Shown: positions 35,860 through 45,250, counted from the stretch's first letter. The stretch: 64,000 bases of DNA from Herbaspirillum sp. AP02 (GCF_015767275.1 NZ_JADWMY010000009.1:213639-277638), one strand, 5' to 3'. Notes: generated by a model from the sequence alone, not told the origin. Translations and numbers: made by a program.

Positions 35860-36623
35860 GGCGCTTTTCCGTTTTCCTGTGGCTGGCCCTGGCGGTGTGT
35901 GCCCGGGTCGAGGCCGGCGTCATGCCGGAGCGCACCCGCCTGGTCTTCAGCCAGGGTGTCGGTGAGATCAGCCTGCGCCTGGCCAATACCAATGACTATC
36001 CGGTGATGGTGCAGAGCTGGGTCGACCAGGGCGAAGGCAGCCAGGCACCGGATACGGTGCTGTCCTCGATGTTCGTGATGCCGGCGGTGCTGCGGCTGCA
36101 GCCGCGCGCCATCAGCCAGGTCCGGGTGCTTTACACGGGCGATCCCCTGCCCGGCGGACGGGAATCGGTGTTCTGGCTCAACCTCTACGAAATTGCGTTG
36201 CTGCCGGCCACGGCCCCGCAGCAAGACGCCTCACGGCTGCTGCTGGGGCTCAATACGCAGATGAAGGTGTTCTATCGTCCGCCGGGCCTGCCCGACCCGG
36301 GGCCGCAGTGGCAGGACGCACTGCACTTCCAGCTGCGATGGGACGAGCGGCAATGGGTGTTGGTGTGTCATAACGACAGCCCCTATTTCGTCTCCTTTGC
36401 CAGCCTGCAGCTCAGCGACGGTACGCAAGAATTTTCCCCGCGCCTGGCCCCCGACCAGATGGTCCCGCCCTTCGGCGAGCAGCGCTATCTGTTGCAAGCG
36501 GAGACGGCCGGGGCCGGTATGCCAAGCGTCTGGCATGCACCGCGCCTGCGCTACCAGATGATCGACGACGACGGTCGCGTCAGCGACCATGACATTGCGC
36601 TGAAGTCGCCCCCCTTACCCTGA
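35856..36623 (+). CDS. Second fimbrial periplasmic chaperone
   Basis: 255 residues, overlapping the usher stop. Signal peptide 1-20 (ending VEAG). PapD-type: TRLVFSQGVGEISLRLANTN, PAVLRLQPRAISQVRVLYTG (F1-G1), GGRESVFWLNLYEI and TQMKVFYRPPGL. The two chaperones are clearly different in sequence, so each probably serves different subunits; one may be dedicated to the large adhesin. Two-chaperone layouts are known for Pseudomonas Cup fimbriae. Confidence 0.92.
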   Translation: MRRFSVFLWLALAVCARVEAGVMPERTRLVFSQGVGEISLRLANTNDYPVMVQSWVDQGEGSQAPDTVLSSMFVMPAVLRLQPRAISQVRVLYTGDPLPGGRESVFWLNLYEIALLPATAPQQDASRLLLGLNTQMKVFYRPPGLPDPGPQWQDALHFQLRWDERQWVLVCHNDSPYFVSFASLQLSDGTQEFSPRLAPDQMVPPFGEQRYLLQAETAGAGMPSVWHAPRLRYQMIDDDGRVSDHDIALKSPPLP

Positions 36624-36634
36624 TCGGAGTTCCC

Positions 36635-37519
36635 ATGTTCGACTTCACTCACCACGCCGACCAGCGGGACAGGCTGCCCGCGATGACGCGCGCGCAGTTG
36701 CTGGAGGCCCTGCGCCGACGCCAGTTCTTGCCGTTCCTGCAACCCATCGTCGGTGCGGAGGGGCATTGGCAGGGTGCCGAGATACTGATGCGCTGGCAAC
36801 ATCCGCAAGCCGGCGTGCTGGCGCCGGGCAGTTTTCTCTCCCGGCTGGAAGAAGAGGGATTGCTGGCGGCCGCCACGCGGCAGATGCTACGGCAGATACC
36901 GGTGGCGTGGAAGCGGGCGCAGGTGCGGCTGCGCCAGCCCTTCTTTCTCTCCTTCAACGCCTGTGGACAGCAGTTGCGGGGCGATGCCCTGGTGGCACAA
37001 TGCCAGTCCCTGCTGCAAGACTTGCAAGAGACGCAACTGCGCCTGATGATCGAGATGCCCGAACGCGGCGGTGATCTCGGACCGGCGCATTGCCGCCAGC
37101 TGTTCGCGCAGTGCGAGCGCGCCGACATCGCCATCGCCCTCGATGATTTCGGTATCGGCGACGCCCGCCTGCACCAGCTCGCCTGTGGCCGCATCAGTTG
37201 TCTCAAGCTCGACCGCTCATTTGTTGCTGCCATGCACGGCAATTCCCTGTACAGTCGGCTGATCGAAAAGATCGTGGCCCTGGCCCAGGTATTCGATGCC
37301 ACCGTCACTGCCGAAGGCGTCGAGACCCTGGCGCAGTGGCAGGGCCTGCGCCGCATCGGGGTGCGACGCTTCCAGGGATATTATTTCGCCAGGCCGCTGG
37401 CGGTGCCGGACTTCTTCTCACACATGAAGCGCGCCCGCTGTCACGCCGGCAATCACGAGATGCCAGCATCAGGGCTGGACCCAGAATCAGAAAGGAGGGT
37501 ATCGCCATGGCGACGATAG
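36635..37519 (+). CDS. Stand-alone EAL-domain c-di-GMP phosphodiesterase
   Basis: 294 residues, EAL domain only, no sensor or membrane segment. Key residues look intact: EIL at 49-51 (EAL site), Asn in SFNACG, Glu in IEMPERG, DDFGIGD, Lys in CLKLDRSF, AEGVET and FQGYYFARP. It should degrade c-di-GMP to pGpG. It starts 12 bp after the second chaperone gene and overlaps the response regulator gene by 13 bp, so it is part of the fimbrial transcript, like MrkJ beside Klebsiella type 3 fimbriae. It probably lowers local c-di-GMP to limit fimbriation. Confidence 0.92.
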   Translation: MFDFTHHADQRDRLPAMTRAQLLEALRRRQFLPFLQPIVGAEGHWQGAEILMRWQHPQAGVLAPGSFLSRLEEEGLLAAATRQMLRQIPVAWKRAQVRLRQPFFLSFNACGQQLRGDALVAQCQSLLQDLQETQLRLMIEMPERGGDLGPAHCRQLFAQCERADIAIALDDFGIGDARLHQLACGRISCLKLDRSFVAAMHGNSLYSRLIEKIVALAQVFDATVTAEGVETLAQWQGLRRIGVRRFQGYYFARPLAVPDFFSHMKRARCHAGNHEMPASGLDPESERRVSPWRR

Positions 37520-38166
37520 GGACCATGATACGGGTCGGCATCGCCGATGACTTTCCGGTCGTCCTGCGGGGGATCGAGGCCATCCTGGCGCCTTGTCCCG
37601 ACATCACGCTGCACTTTTCCGCCGAGAGCATTGCCCAGCTCATGGCGGCGCTGGCGCAGACGCCGGTCGATGTGCTGCTGTGCGACTATGCCTTCGACGA
37701 CGATCCGCAGGCCGATGGCCTGGACCTGCTCAAACGCCTGCGCCGCCATCATCCGGCGATGAAGGTCATCTTCCTCAGCGCCCATGCCCAGCCGCAGATC
37801 ATTTCCAGTGCCCTGGAACTGGGCGCGGCCGGGTTCATCGGCAAGAACCGCAGCGACTTCGTCAACCTGCCGCAGGCCATCTACTGTGTGCGGGACGGAC
37901 AGGTCTATCTGCCGCAGTCCTTGTCATCGGCCCTGCTGGGCAGTCTGTTCAGCGTCAACCCGCGCCAGAGCGGACTGGGCCAGTTGTCCGAGCGCGAGCT
38001 GGTGGTGGCGCGCATGATCTGCCAGGGAATGTCCATCGCCGCCATCGCCGAACGACTGCACCGCAGTCCCAAGACCATCAGCAACCAGAAGGTGGCGGCG
38101 ATGAAGAAGCTGGGCGTCAGCAACGACGTCGAACTGAGTCGCGTCTTCCAGAGTCTGGGCGACTGA
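37507..38166 (+). CDS. RcsB/FimZ-like NarL-family response regulator
   Basis: 219 residues from ATG 37507, fixed by AAAGGAGGGT just upstream; the open frame before it is a shadow. Receiver domain 7-125 with DD at 14-15 region (GIADDFPVV), phospho-acceptor Asp60 in LLCDYAFDD, Ser/Thr in FLSAH and Lys in GFIGKNRSD. LuxR-type HTH about 150-212 (LSERELVVARMICQGMSIAAIAERL, in parts, and SPKTISNQKVAAMKKLGV). It resembles RcsB and FimZ, regulators of capsule, biofilm and fimbriae. Cognate kinase follows after 29 bp. Confidence 0.92.
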   Translation: MATIGTMIRVGIADDFPVVLRGIEAILAPCPDITLHFSAESIAQLMAALAQTPVDVLLCDYAFDDDPQADGLDLLKRLRRHHPAMKVIFLSAHAQPQIISSALELGAAGFIGKNRSDFVNLPQAIYCVRDGQVYLPQSLSSALLGSLFSVNPRQSGLGQLSERELVVARMICQGMSIAAIAERLHRSPKTISNQKVAAMKKLGVSNDVELSRVFQSLGD

Positions 38167-38195
38167 AACGTCGGGCCACCGAGCCAGCGGACCCT

Positions 38196-41100
38196 ATGCC
38201 ACGCCAGATCCTCGCCCTCTCCGAGCGCTACTACCGGCGCCTGCTCTACAGCTGCGCCGGCCTGCTGTCGGTGGCCATCGTCTGCGCTATTCTGTTCCTG
38301 GGCTACAGCGCCTTTTCCCAGTTCCGCGAACGCCAGATCGGTACCTTCACCAGCAAGCGCGAGCAGATCAAATCCGAGGTCGACCGGCTCACCGCGCGGG
38401 TGATCCAGTTCGCCGAAATGTATGGTCGCCTGCAGCATCTCTACAAGAAGGAATTGCTGGCCCTGGACGCCTATACCGCCAGCGTCGGCGCCGCGCAGAT
38501 CACCCGCAGCCCGGAGAACCTGACCGTGGTGCCGTTTTCGCTGCTGGTTCGCAGGGACACCGCCGCCGACCGGATGCGCCTGGCCAGCCTGCTGCTCCTG
38601 CTGCGCCAGGCTTCGGCGCTGCCGATGTTCAATCCGGCCGAGCCGGGGGTGACGCTGGATGGGTTCATCTACACCGGCGATGCCGGTTTCCTGGCGGTCT
38701 CGCCGCCCCTGGAGGGCGAGGAAGTCGCGTTGGTGCGGCAACAAGGGGTATCGCGCTTCATCAGCGCCATGGGGGCGCCGGTCAATGCCGCCTTTGCCGC
38801 CGAGCGCGAACGCGCTGCGCGCGCCCAGGGCAGCAGCGGGCAGCGCGTGTTGTGGATGAGCCCGGCCCTGAGCGCGCCACTGGTGCGGGCCGCCGTGACC
38901 CGGCTGGCAGTGCGCATCTACCTCGACAAGGGCGATGAGGCCACCGCCGTCTTCTCGGTCCCGGCCAGCCAGTTCCGCCAGTTCTTCATGAAGAACGAGG
39001 ATACGCCCGGCCTGTTCGTCTTCGAGGGCCAGGGCAGTGCGCAGCTGTTGAGCCGGCCCGACAGCACGATCGATCCGGCCATGATGCAGCATATCCAGGA
39101 GCACGTGCGGCGCGAGATGGACCCGCATGATCATGCCGGCCATTTCCATGACGACGGCAGCTTCTTCATCTCCCAGACCATCGAGGGTCCGGAGTGGGTG
39201 GTGGTCTATACCTTCACCTGGCGCGACGTGCTGGCCGGCCTGCAGGGAAACTTCACCACCGGCGCCTTCTGGGGCCTGTTCTCCTTGCTCTTCGTCTGGG
39301 CCGCCACGCTGTACTTCGACCGTTGCGTGATCGGACCGCTGCAGAAAAAAGCGCTGGCCATGGTGGAAAGCCGCCAGTTCAGCCAGACCATCATCGACAC
39401 GCTGCCGGTGGGCATCGCCGTCTACGCCCCCGGCTCCGGGGAGGTGGTGCTGCGCAACGCGGTGGCGGCGCAGATGCTGGAGCAGTCGGCCCTGCCCAGC
39501 GCCGGCTTCTATGCCCAGATACTTACGGCAGTACGTGTGGGCGACGATCTGCGCCAGGCCATGATCGAAGCCGAGCTGCCCCTGCGTGATGGTGGTGTGA
39601 GCCATCTGGGCGCGGTGTGGTCGCGCACCCGCTTTTCCGGACAGGATGTGCTGCTGCTGGGCATGATCGATCTCAACATGCAGAAGGCGCACGAGACCCT
39701 GATGCGCGAAGCCAAGAGCATGGCCGACCGCGCCAACCAGGCCAAGTCCATGTTCCTGGCCCAGGTCAGCCACGAGATTCGCACGCCCTTGCATGGAGCC
39801 ATCGGCCATCTGGAATTGCTGGCGGGTGAAGACCTGTCGGCGCCGCAGCGCCAGCGCATCGAACTGATCCGGCATGCCTTCGACATGCTCATGAGTCTGG
39901 TCAATGACATTCTTGATATCACCAAGATCGAGTCGCAGAGCATTACGCTGGCTTCCGAGCCGCTGCAGGTCAATGAGCTGCTCGAAGAATGTGCCCAGCT
40001 TTTCGCGCCGCTGGCGCTGGACAAGGGATTGCAGTTCCGCTGTCTGCCGGATGTGGCGCTGGAGCGGCCGTTACGTGGCGATCCACGCCGTGTGATGCAG
40101 ATCCTCCAGAACCTGGTGGGCAATGCCGTCAAGTTCACCAGCAGCGGCGGCATCACGCTGTCCACGCGACTGCTGCGCAGCGCCGAGGACGTGAGCGTGG
40201 TGCGTTTCGAGGTGGCCGATACTGGAATCGGCGTTTCTTCCGGGGCGCGCCAGCGCATCTTCAAGTCCCTGCAACAGGCCGACGACAGCATCAGCCAGCG
40301 CTTCGGCGGTACCGGACTGGGGCTGTCGCTGTGCCGGCGCCTTGCCGAGTTGATGGGGGGCGACATCACTCTCGCCAGTGAAGTCGGGAAAGGTAGCGTG
40401 TTTGGCGCCGAGATTGTGCTGGAAACACTGCCGCAGGTGGATTTGCAGCATGCCACCCCGCTGCAGGGACGGCAGGTGGCGCTGCATGCCCGCGAGGCGA
40501 GCACGGCAGCCATGCTGCGCGAATACTTGAAGTACTGGGGCGCCGAGCCGGTCGAGCCGGAGTTGGCAGGCCTGACGGCGATTCATCTGGTGGCGCCGGA
40601 TAGCCTGGAGGCCTTCGTGGCTGGACCCATGAGTGCATCGATGGCAGCCGTGCTGATCCGCCCGGACGTGGTTCGCCACAGCAGCAGTATGACGCGCTGG
40701 CGCCAGGTCAGTGCCTTCGACCGTCATGCCTGGCGGATGGCCCTGAGCGAACAGGAAGGAACTGCCGTACCGCCATTGCGCGGCCCGCTGCATGCTTCGG
40801 ATGTGGCCACCGCGCTGGATATGCTGGACGTACTGGTGGTCGAGGACGACTACGTGAACCTGACCCTGATCCAGCAGCAGCTGCAGGCGCTAGGCTGTCA
40901 GCGCCTGCGGCTGGCACGCGACGGCCAGGACGGCCTGGCGCAATGGCAGGCGCAGCGCGCCGACCTGCTCATCACCGACCTGGGCATGCCGGGCCTGGAT
41001 GGCGTCACGCTGGCCCGACGGGTCCGTCAGCAACATGCGCAGGCATGCATCATCGCCACTACTGCGGCCGGCCCGGACAGTCTGACGCACTTGCCGAGCG

Positions 41101-41462
41101 GACTGTTCGATGCTGTGCTCCACAAGCCCGGATCACTACAGCAGATGCAGGAATTACTCTCCCGCTTCGGTCGTCCCGTAGCGCCAGCGCAAGACCAGAG
41201 TGATCCGCTGCAGCGCGTATTGCTGGAGGCCTTCCGGAGCAGTTGGCCGCAGGAGCGATCCAAGCTGGAGCAGGCTCTGCAGTCAGGCGATGGAGAGCGC
41301 GCCGCGCGCATCCTGCATCGCCTGCAGGGCGGCTTGCAGGCCATGGGATGCGAGCGTCTGGCTGCGCGTAGCCAGATGCTACAGACGGCCTTGGCCGACG
41401 GTGAACCGGATGCTCGGCAGGCCATCCTGCAATGGATCGCCGCGGTCAAGGCCGAGACCTGA
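38196..41462 (+). CDS. Hybrid sensor histidine kinase with receiver and Hpt domains
   Basis: 1088 residues from ATG 38196; the longer open frame before it overlaps the response regulator out of frame and is rejected. TM1 about 16-38, a periplasmic sensor of about 320 residues with no recognisable family, TM2 about 358-378, a PAS-like linker, HisKA with His526 (VSHEIRTPLHG), HATPase (NAVKFTSSGG, DTGIGV, GGTGLGLSL), receiver with Asp928 (LITDLGMPG) and Hpt with His1041 (ILHRLQGGL). This is the His-Asp-His-Asp relay of RcsC/BvgS/EvgS type, ending on the neighbouring RcsB-like regulator. The stop is 9 bp from the convergent porin gene. Confidence 0.93.
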   Translation: MPRQILALSERYYRRLLYSCAGLLSVAIVCAILFLGYSAFSQFRERQIGTFTSKREQIKSEVDRLTARVIQFAEMYGRLQHLYKKELLALDAYTASVGAAQITRSPENLTVVPFSLLVRRDTAADRMRLASLLLLLRQASALPMFNPAEPGVTLDGFIYTGDAGFLAVSPPLEGEEVALVRQQGVSRFISAMGAPVNAAFAAERERAARAQGSSGQRVLWMSPALSAPLVRAAVTRLAVRIYLDKGDEATAVFSVPASQFRQFFMKNEDTPGLFVFEGQGSAQLLSRPDSTIDPAMMQHIQEHVRREMDPHDHAGHFHDDGSFFISQTIEGPEWVVVYTFTWRDVLAGLQGNFTTGAFWGLFSLLFVWAATLYFDRCVIGPLQKKALAMVESRQFSQTIIDTLPVGIAVYAPGSGEVVLRNAVAAQMLEQSALPSAGFYAQILTAVRVGDDLRQAMIEAELPLRDGGVSHLGAVWSRTRFSGQDVLLLGMIDLNMQKAHETLMREAKSMADRANQAKSMFLAQVSHEIRTPLHGAIGHLELLAGEDLSAPQRQRIELIRHAFDMLMSLVNDILDITKIESQSITLASEPLQVNELLEECAQLFAPLALDKGLQFRCLPDVALERPLRGDPRRVMQILQNLVGNAVKFTSSGGITLSTRLLRSAEDVSVVRFEVADTGIGVSSGARQRIFKSLQQADDSISQRFGGTGLGLSLCRRLAELMGGDITLASEVGKGSVFGAEIVLETLPQVDLQHATPLQGRQVALHAREASTAAMLREYLKYWGAEPVEPELAGLTAIHLVAPDSLEAFVAGPMSASMAAVLIRPDVVRHSSSMTRWRQVSAFDRHAWRMALSEQEGTAVPPLRGPLHASDVATALDMLDVLVVEDDYVNLTLIQQQLQALGCQRLRLARDGQDGLAQWQAQRADLLITDLGMPGLDGVTLARRVRQQHAQACIIATTAAGPDSLTHLPSGLFDAVLHKPGSLQQMQELLSRFGRPVAPAQDQSDPLQRVLLEAFRSSWPQERSKLEQALQSGDGERAARILHRLQGGLQAMGCERLAARSQMLQTALADGEPDARQAILQWIAAVKAET

Positions 41463-41471
41463 GGGATCAGC

Positions 41472-42563
41472 TCAGAAAGTATGACGTACGCCCGTCATCA
41501 CGCCGAACTGGTTCATGCCCACACCGACCGTCCCACCCACGTCCAGCGGGATCGCGGCGCTGCCACCGTTCTTCATGTATCCCACCGAGCTATACAGTGC
41601 GGTGCGCTTGGAGAGGTTGTAGGTCAGGCGCGCCACCGACAGGGTGGAGTTGTTGGACGTGCCCTTGATCTTGAGTCGTGCCACCTGCGCATCCAGCACC
41701 AGCGCGACCGATAGCGGTGTGGAGAAGCCGAGGTAGTACAGGTCCGAATCGGTATTGGCGGTGGCCGCGCGGGTCTTGCGATCAATCACGCCGCCGCCGA
41801 TCTTGCTCTGGCCCAGCATCACGTAGCCATTCAGGGTCACGCGCTGATCGTGATTGTTGCTGCTGGTGAGGCCATTGGCTGCGCCCGTATTGCCGTACAG
41901 GATGTCGTAGGAACTGGAGATGCCGTAGCTGCTGCCGTCATAGGCCAGCATGCCGGTGATCTGGCGACAGGCCTTGGCATTGCCGGCCACTTCGCCCGCA
42001 CAGTTGGTGGCGCTGGCCCCGCCTGCGCTGGAGGTATCGCGGCCGAAGCTGTAGGTGGCGCCGACGGTCAGGCCGTTGAAGCTGCCCAGGTAGCCGATGG
42101 CATTGTCGCTGCGGGCGTTGGGGATGTATGAATCGATGCTGCTGATGGAAAAGATGTTGGGACCCATCACGTCCGACTTGGCCGTGACCAGGTAGGTCAT
42201 GTTGACCTGGCGGCCCAGCATCAGGCTGCCCCAGCCATTCTTCAGGCCGACATAGGACTGGCGACCGAACAGGCGATTGCCCTGGCCCATGGCACCGGTA
42301 TCGACGGCAAAGCCGGACTCCAGCACGAACATGGCCTGCAGCCCGCCACCGAGATCTTCGCTGCCCTTGAAGCCCAGGCGTGACGGGAACGAGGCTGTCA
42401 GAGATGGCATCTTCAGGGCCGAGTTGCCGGCGGCGTTGGCGTGGGTGGTATAGACCACGCCGGTATCGATGATGCCGTAGATGCTGACCTGGCTCTGCGC
42501 CAGCACCTGCTGTGCACAAGTCATTGCCGTGAGCGCCATGGCGCCTGCGACCAGTTTTTTCAT
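41472..42563 (-). CDS. Gram-negative porin (Omp32/OmpC-like, Burkholderiales type)
   Basis: 363 residues from ATG 42563, preceded by GGGGAAGAG; the frame is open further but without signals. Signal peptide 1-22 (MKKLVAGAMALTAMTCAQQV, cut after LAQ), then QSQVSIYGIIDTGVVY, RLGFKGSEDLGGGLQAMFVLESGF (in two parts), and a C-terminal Phe (GVRHTF) needed for barrel assembly. A cysteine pair about 15 residues apart (TNCAGE, KACRQ) may close an extracellular loop. General diffusion trimer; its place beside aromatic catabolism genes suggests uptake of aromatic acids. Confidence 0.92.
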   Translation of the reverse strand: MKKLVAGAMALTAMTCAQQVLAQSQVSIYGIIDTGVVYTTHANAAGNSALKMPSLTASFPSRLGFKGSEDLGGGLQAMFVLESGFAVDTGAMGQGNRLFGRQSYVGLKNGWGSLMLGRQVNMTYLVTAKSDVMGPNIFSISSIDSYIPNARSDNAIGYLGSFNGLTVGATYSFGRDTSSAGGASATNCAGEVAGNAKACRQITGMLAYDGSSYGISSSYDILYGNTGAANGLTSSNNHDQRVTLNGYVMLGQSKIGGGVIDRKTRAATANTDSDLYYLGFSTPLSVALVLDAQVARLKIKGTSNNSTLSVARLTYNLSKRTALYSSVGYMKNGGSAAIPLDVGGTVGVGMNQFGVMTGVRHTF

Positions 42564-42884
42564 GCTCTTCCCCATGTTGATTGAATTGAGTGGACCGGAT
42601 GTGGAGGTGGCAAGCGCGCAGGCCGACCTACCGTGACGCCGTGCGCGTGGACGCGCGACCTCATCGCTTGCTGCGGCGATCATAGGGAATCGGAACGATG
42701 AAAAATATCCGGCGCTTGCATCTTGCGGGCGCGCGACTATCCACTTTTTACGCGGGTTGGCGGCGCGCTGCATCAGGGTGCGAGATGCGGAAGGACATGA
42801 TGTTTCGTGGTGCATGGACGAAAAAAATGGCACCGTGACGATGCCATTTTTTTCCTGCCTTGCCGACAGTGGCGTGAGCGCAGA
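42564..42884. promoter_or_regulatory. Porin 5' region and AraC-gene 3' region
   Basis: 321 bp without a gene. The part next to the porin start (42564-42800) must hold the porin promoter, but no clear boxes are visible. The part near 42821-42853 holds the terminator listed separately. Confidence 0.4.
42821..42853 (-). terminator. Terminator of the AraC-family gene
   Basis: Perfect 12-bp stem AAAAAAATGGCA (42821-42832) / TGCCATTTTTTT (42842-42853), nine-base loop. Symmetrical A and T tracts let it work in either direction; on the minus strand it lies 31 bp past the AraC-family stop. Confidence 0.88.
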
Positions 42885-43904
42885 CTAACGCATCCCGCCC
42901 CGCGTCTGCTTGGGCAGTTCCCCAAACCGCTCGCGATAGTAAGCAGAGAAACGTCCCAGATGGCCGAAGCCGAATTCGAAGGCGGTGTCGGTGATGTTGG
43001 CACCGGGATGGGTCAACAGGCGTTCGCGTACCGCGTCCAGGCGGATGTTGCGCAGCAGGTCCATCGGCGCCACGCCATATTGCTGGTGGCACAGCGCATT
43101 GAGCGCGCGTACGCTCACGCCGGCGGCACTGGCCAGGTCGGCCAGCGCCAACGGGGCGCACAGGCGGGTGCGGATGTAGCGCTCCAGCATGTCCAGCCGT
43201 TGCAGCTTGCCGGCGCCCACCAGGCTGTCGCCGGATTCACTGGCCGCGAGCTGCGCGCTGCCGGAAACGCCCAGCACTGGCTGCACCGTGCTGGTCAGTT
43301 GCGACAGCAGGAATTGCGCGGCACTGCGTTCGAAATGGCGGATCCACTCGCCATGCCCCTCGCTCTGCCCTGGCAGGGCCAGCACGCGCAGCAGCGACTG
43401 GATCAGCAGGTCCCAGTGCGGCGCGGCCTGTTGCGGCAGCAGGAACAGCGAGGGCATCTTGGCCGGTCCGGGCTGGCCCAGTGCGCTCAATTCCTCGAAC
43501 AGCGCCAGCGGTACCTTCAGGATCAGTTGCTCGGAGCCGGCCTGCCACCACAGGCGCAGATTCCGTTTTGGTGCGATCAGCGCGGTCTTGCCCTGCGGGA
43601 TGCACACTTTCTGGCCGTCCGATTCGATCTCGGCCGTGCCGGAGAGCGTCATGTGGACCAGGGCGAAGCCATTGAACAGGCGTGGCCGCACGATGACTTC
43701 GGCGCCGTACTTCAGCATGAAGATCTGCAACTGCTGGATGGCGGCCTTGAAGAGCACGGTATCGACGTCGTCACCCTTCCAGAACAGATCGTGTTCCGAC
43801 AGTTCGTTGGCGACCTGGGCGTGGCAGTCGACCTTGCGGGTGGACTGGAACACGCGACGACGATACAGCGGCTCCAGACTGAGCGCATGGACAGTGTTGA
43901 GCAT
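42885..43904 (-). CDS. AraC/XylS-family regulator, probably of anthranilate catabolism
   Basis: 339 residues; ATG 43904 with AGAGG upstream. N-terminal effector domain of cupin type (about 40-220) and C-terminal double HTH (about 235-335: LALADLASAAGVSVRALNALCHQQYG and ITDTAFEFGFGHLGRFSAYYRERFGELP, quoted in parts). Regulators of this shape (AndR, AntR, BenR, XylS) activate ring-hydroxylating dioxygenase operons. The anthranilate dioxygenase genes start 3.8 kb away, making an AndR/AntR-like role likely but unproven. Divergent from the CatR-like gene. Confidence 0.85.
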   Translation of the reverse strand: MLNTVHALSLEPLYRRRVFQSTRKVDCHAQVANELSEHDLFWKGDDVDTVLFKAAIQQLQIFMLKYGAEVIVRPRLFNGFALVHMTLSGTAEIESDGQKVCIPQGKTALIAPKRNLRLWWQAGSEQLILKVPLALFEELSALGQPGPAKMPSLFLLPQQAAPHWDLLIQSLLRVLALPGQSEGHGEWIRHFERSAAQFLLSQLTSTVQPVLGVSGSAQLAASESGDSLVGAGKLQRLDMLERYIRTRLCAPLALADLASAAGVSVRALNALCHQQYGVAPMDLLRNIRLDAVRERLLTHPGANITDTAFEFGFGHLGRFSAYYRERFGELPKQTRGGMR

Positions 43905-44347
43905 GTTAACCTCTTAACGGTCCCGCCCGCGCAGTGCCGGTTGCGGGGGAGACGTTGGTACCGGGTGGTGATGCAGCACGGGCGCACCGGCCGATGGCCG
44001 GAAGTGCGCCGCACCTTCATGGATTGCAGGACCGGGAGGCGCGCTGTCTGCTTTCCCTTCAGTCAGCGAGCCTCGTGGTCAATGCAATGAGGTTGCAAGT
44101 TTCATGCCCGCCAGGAGGGCGGGCAGGGGCAAAGATGGGGCAGGGTGCTGCGGTTCATGTCGGTCTCCTCTACGGTCTTCTGGTCGGGCCTGCGCTGGCG
44201 TGGGCGCTGGCCTCGCTGTGGTGGTGCGCATGGCACGCGTGGAACGCGTCGTGCGCTCGGCTCTGCGGCCGCTGGCCTTGGATTCTATGCCCAGGGCGGG
44301 AGAACGTACAATATCAAATCAGCATCATGGTATGCCCTGGAGGTATA
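43905..44347. promoter_or_regulatory. 443-bp divergent region between AraC- and LysR-type regulator genes
   Basis: No gene is supported. The region should contain both promoters. Short repeats seen: TATGCCC twice (about 44286 and 44331). No ATAC-N7-GTAT match was found here, so autoregulation of the CatR-like gene through that site type is not apparent. Confidence 0.35.
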
Positions 44348-45250
44348 GTGGAACTTCGCCATCTCAAGTATTTCAACGCTGTCGCCAGCACCCTCAGCTT
44401 CAGCCGTGCGGCCGAATTGCTGCACATCGCCCAGCCACCCCTGAGCCGGCAGATCCGCCAGCTGGAAGATCTGCTGGGGGCCGAGCTGATCGACCGTGCC
44501 TCGCGCCCCATCGCGCTGACCATGGCCGGCAAGTTCTTCTACGAGCAGACCCTGCAGGTATTGGCCCGGCTGGAGCAGATCGAGGAGGGCACCCGTCTCA
44601 TCGCCAAGGGACAGCAGCACTGGTTCAACATCGGCTTCGTGCCGTCGGCGCTGTATGGTCTGCTGCCGGAAATGATCAAGCGTTTCCGGACCGAACTGCC
44701 GGACATCGAGATCGGCTTTTCCGAGATCGTCACCATGGAACAGATCGAGGCACTCAAGTCCGGCCGCATCGACGTCGGCTTCGGCCGGCTGCCCATCAGC
44801 GATCCGGACATCGTCTGCGAGACCATCGTGGAAGAGTCGCTGGTGGCGGTGTTCCCGCTGGGTCATGCGCTGCTGGCGCGCAACAAGGTGACGCTGGCGC
44901 AACTGGCCGAGGAGCGCTTCATCCTCTATCCGGCGCGTCCGCGTCCCAGCTATGCGGACCAGGTGCTGGAAATCTTTTCCAGTCGCGGTCTGCGGCCCAC
45001 CATCGTCAAGGAAGCCAACGAAATGCAGACCGCCATCGGCCTGGTCGCGGCCGGGGTCGGCGTGACCCTGGTGCCGCGTTCGGTGCAGGGTCTGCACCGG
45101 TCGGACGTGGTCTATCGGGCTTTGTCCAACAAGGGCGTGCATTCGCCGGTGATCATGAATTTCCGGGCCAATGACCGTTCCGTCCTGCTGGAGAAATTGC
45201 GCGGCACCGCTGCCGAAATCGTACGGACGCATGCGCAGGAATACCCCTGA
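44348..45250 (+). CDS. catR: CatR/BenM-like LysR regulator
   Basis: 300 residues from GTG 44348, with TGGAGGT just upstream and the standard start VELRHLKYFNAVASTLSFSRAAELL (quoted in parts by family pattern). HTH 1-60; effector domain 90-295 with IGFVPSALYGLLPEMIKRF, typical of the CatR/CatM/BenM/ClcR cluster that responds to cis,cis-muconate or benzoate. It is convergent with catA and has catB next in line. A perfect ATAC-N7-GTAT operator upstream of catB supports the assignment. Effector assumed to be muconate. Confidence 0.85.
   Translation: MELRHLKYFNAVASTLSFSRAAELLHIAQPPLSRQIRQLEDLLGAELIDRASRPIALTMAGKFFYEQTLQVLARLEQIEEGTRLIAKGQQHWFNIGFVPSALYGLLPEMIKRFRTELPDIEIGFSEIVTMEQIEALKSGRIDVGFGRLPISDPDIVCETIVEESLVAVFPLGHALLARNKVTLAQLAEERFILYPARPRPSYADQVLEIFSSRGLRPTIVKEANEMQTAIGLVAAGVGVTLVPRSVQGLHRSDVVYRALSNKGVHSPVIMNFRANDRSVLLEKLRGTAAEIVRTHAQEYP

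Noticed and set aside
37593..38195. Longer N-terminus for the hybrid kinase (1289 codons)
   Set aside because: The extra 201 codons overlap the response regulator gene in another frame and give Arg/Ala/Gly-rich nonsense; the kinase starts at 38196 before its TM1.
37905..39875. 656-codon minus-strand open frame
   Set aside because: Antisense to the response regulator and sensor kinase, whose motifs are clear on the plus strand.
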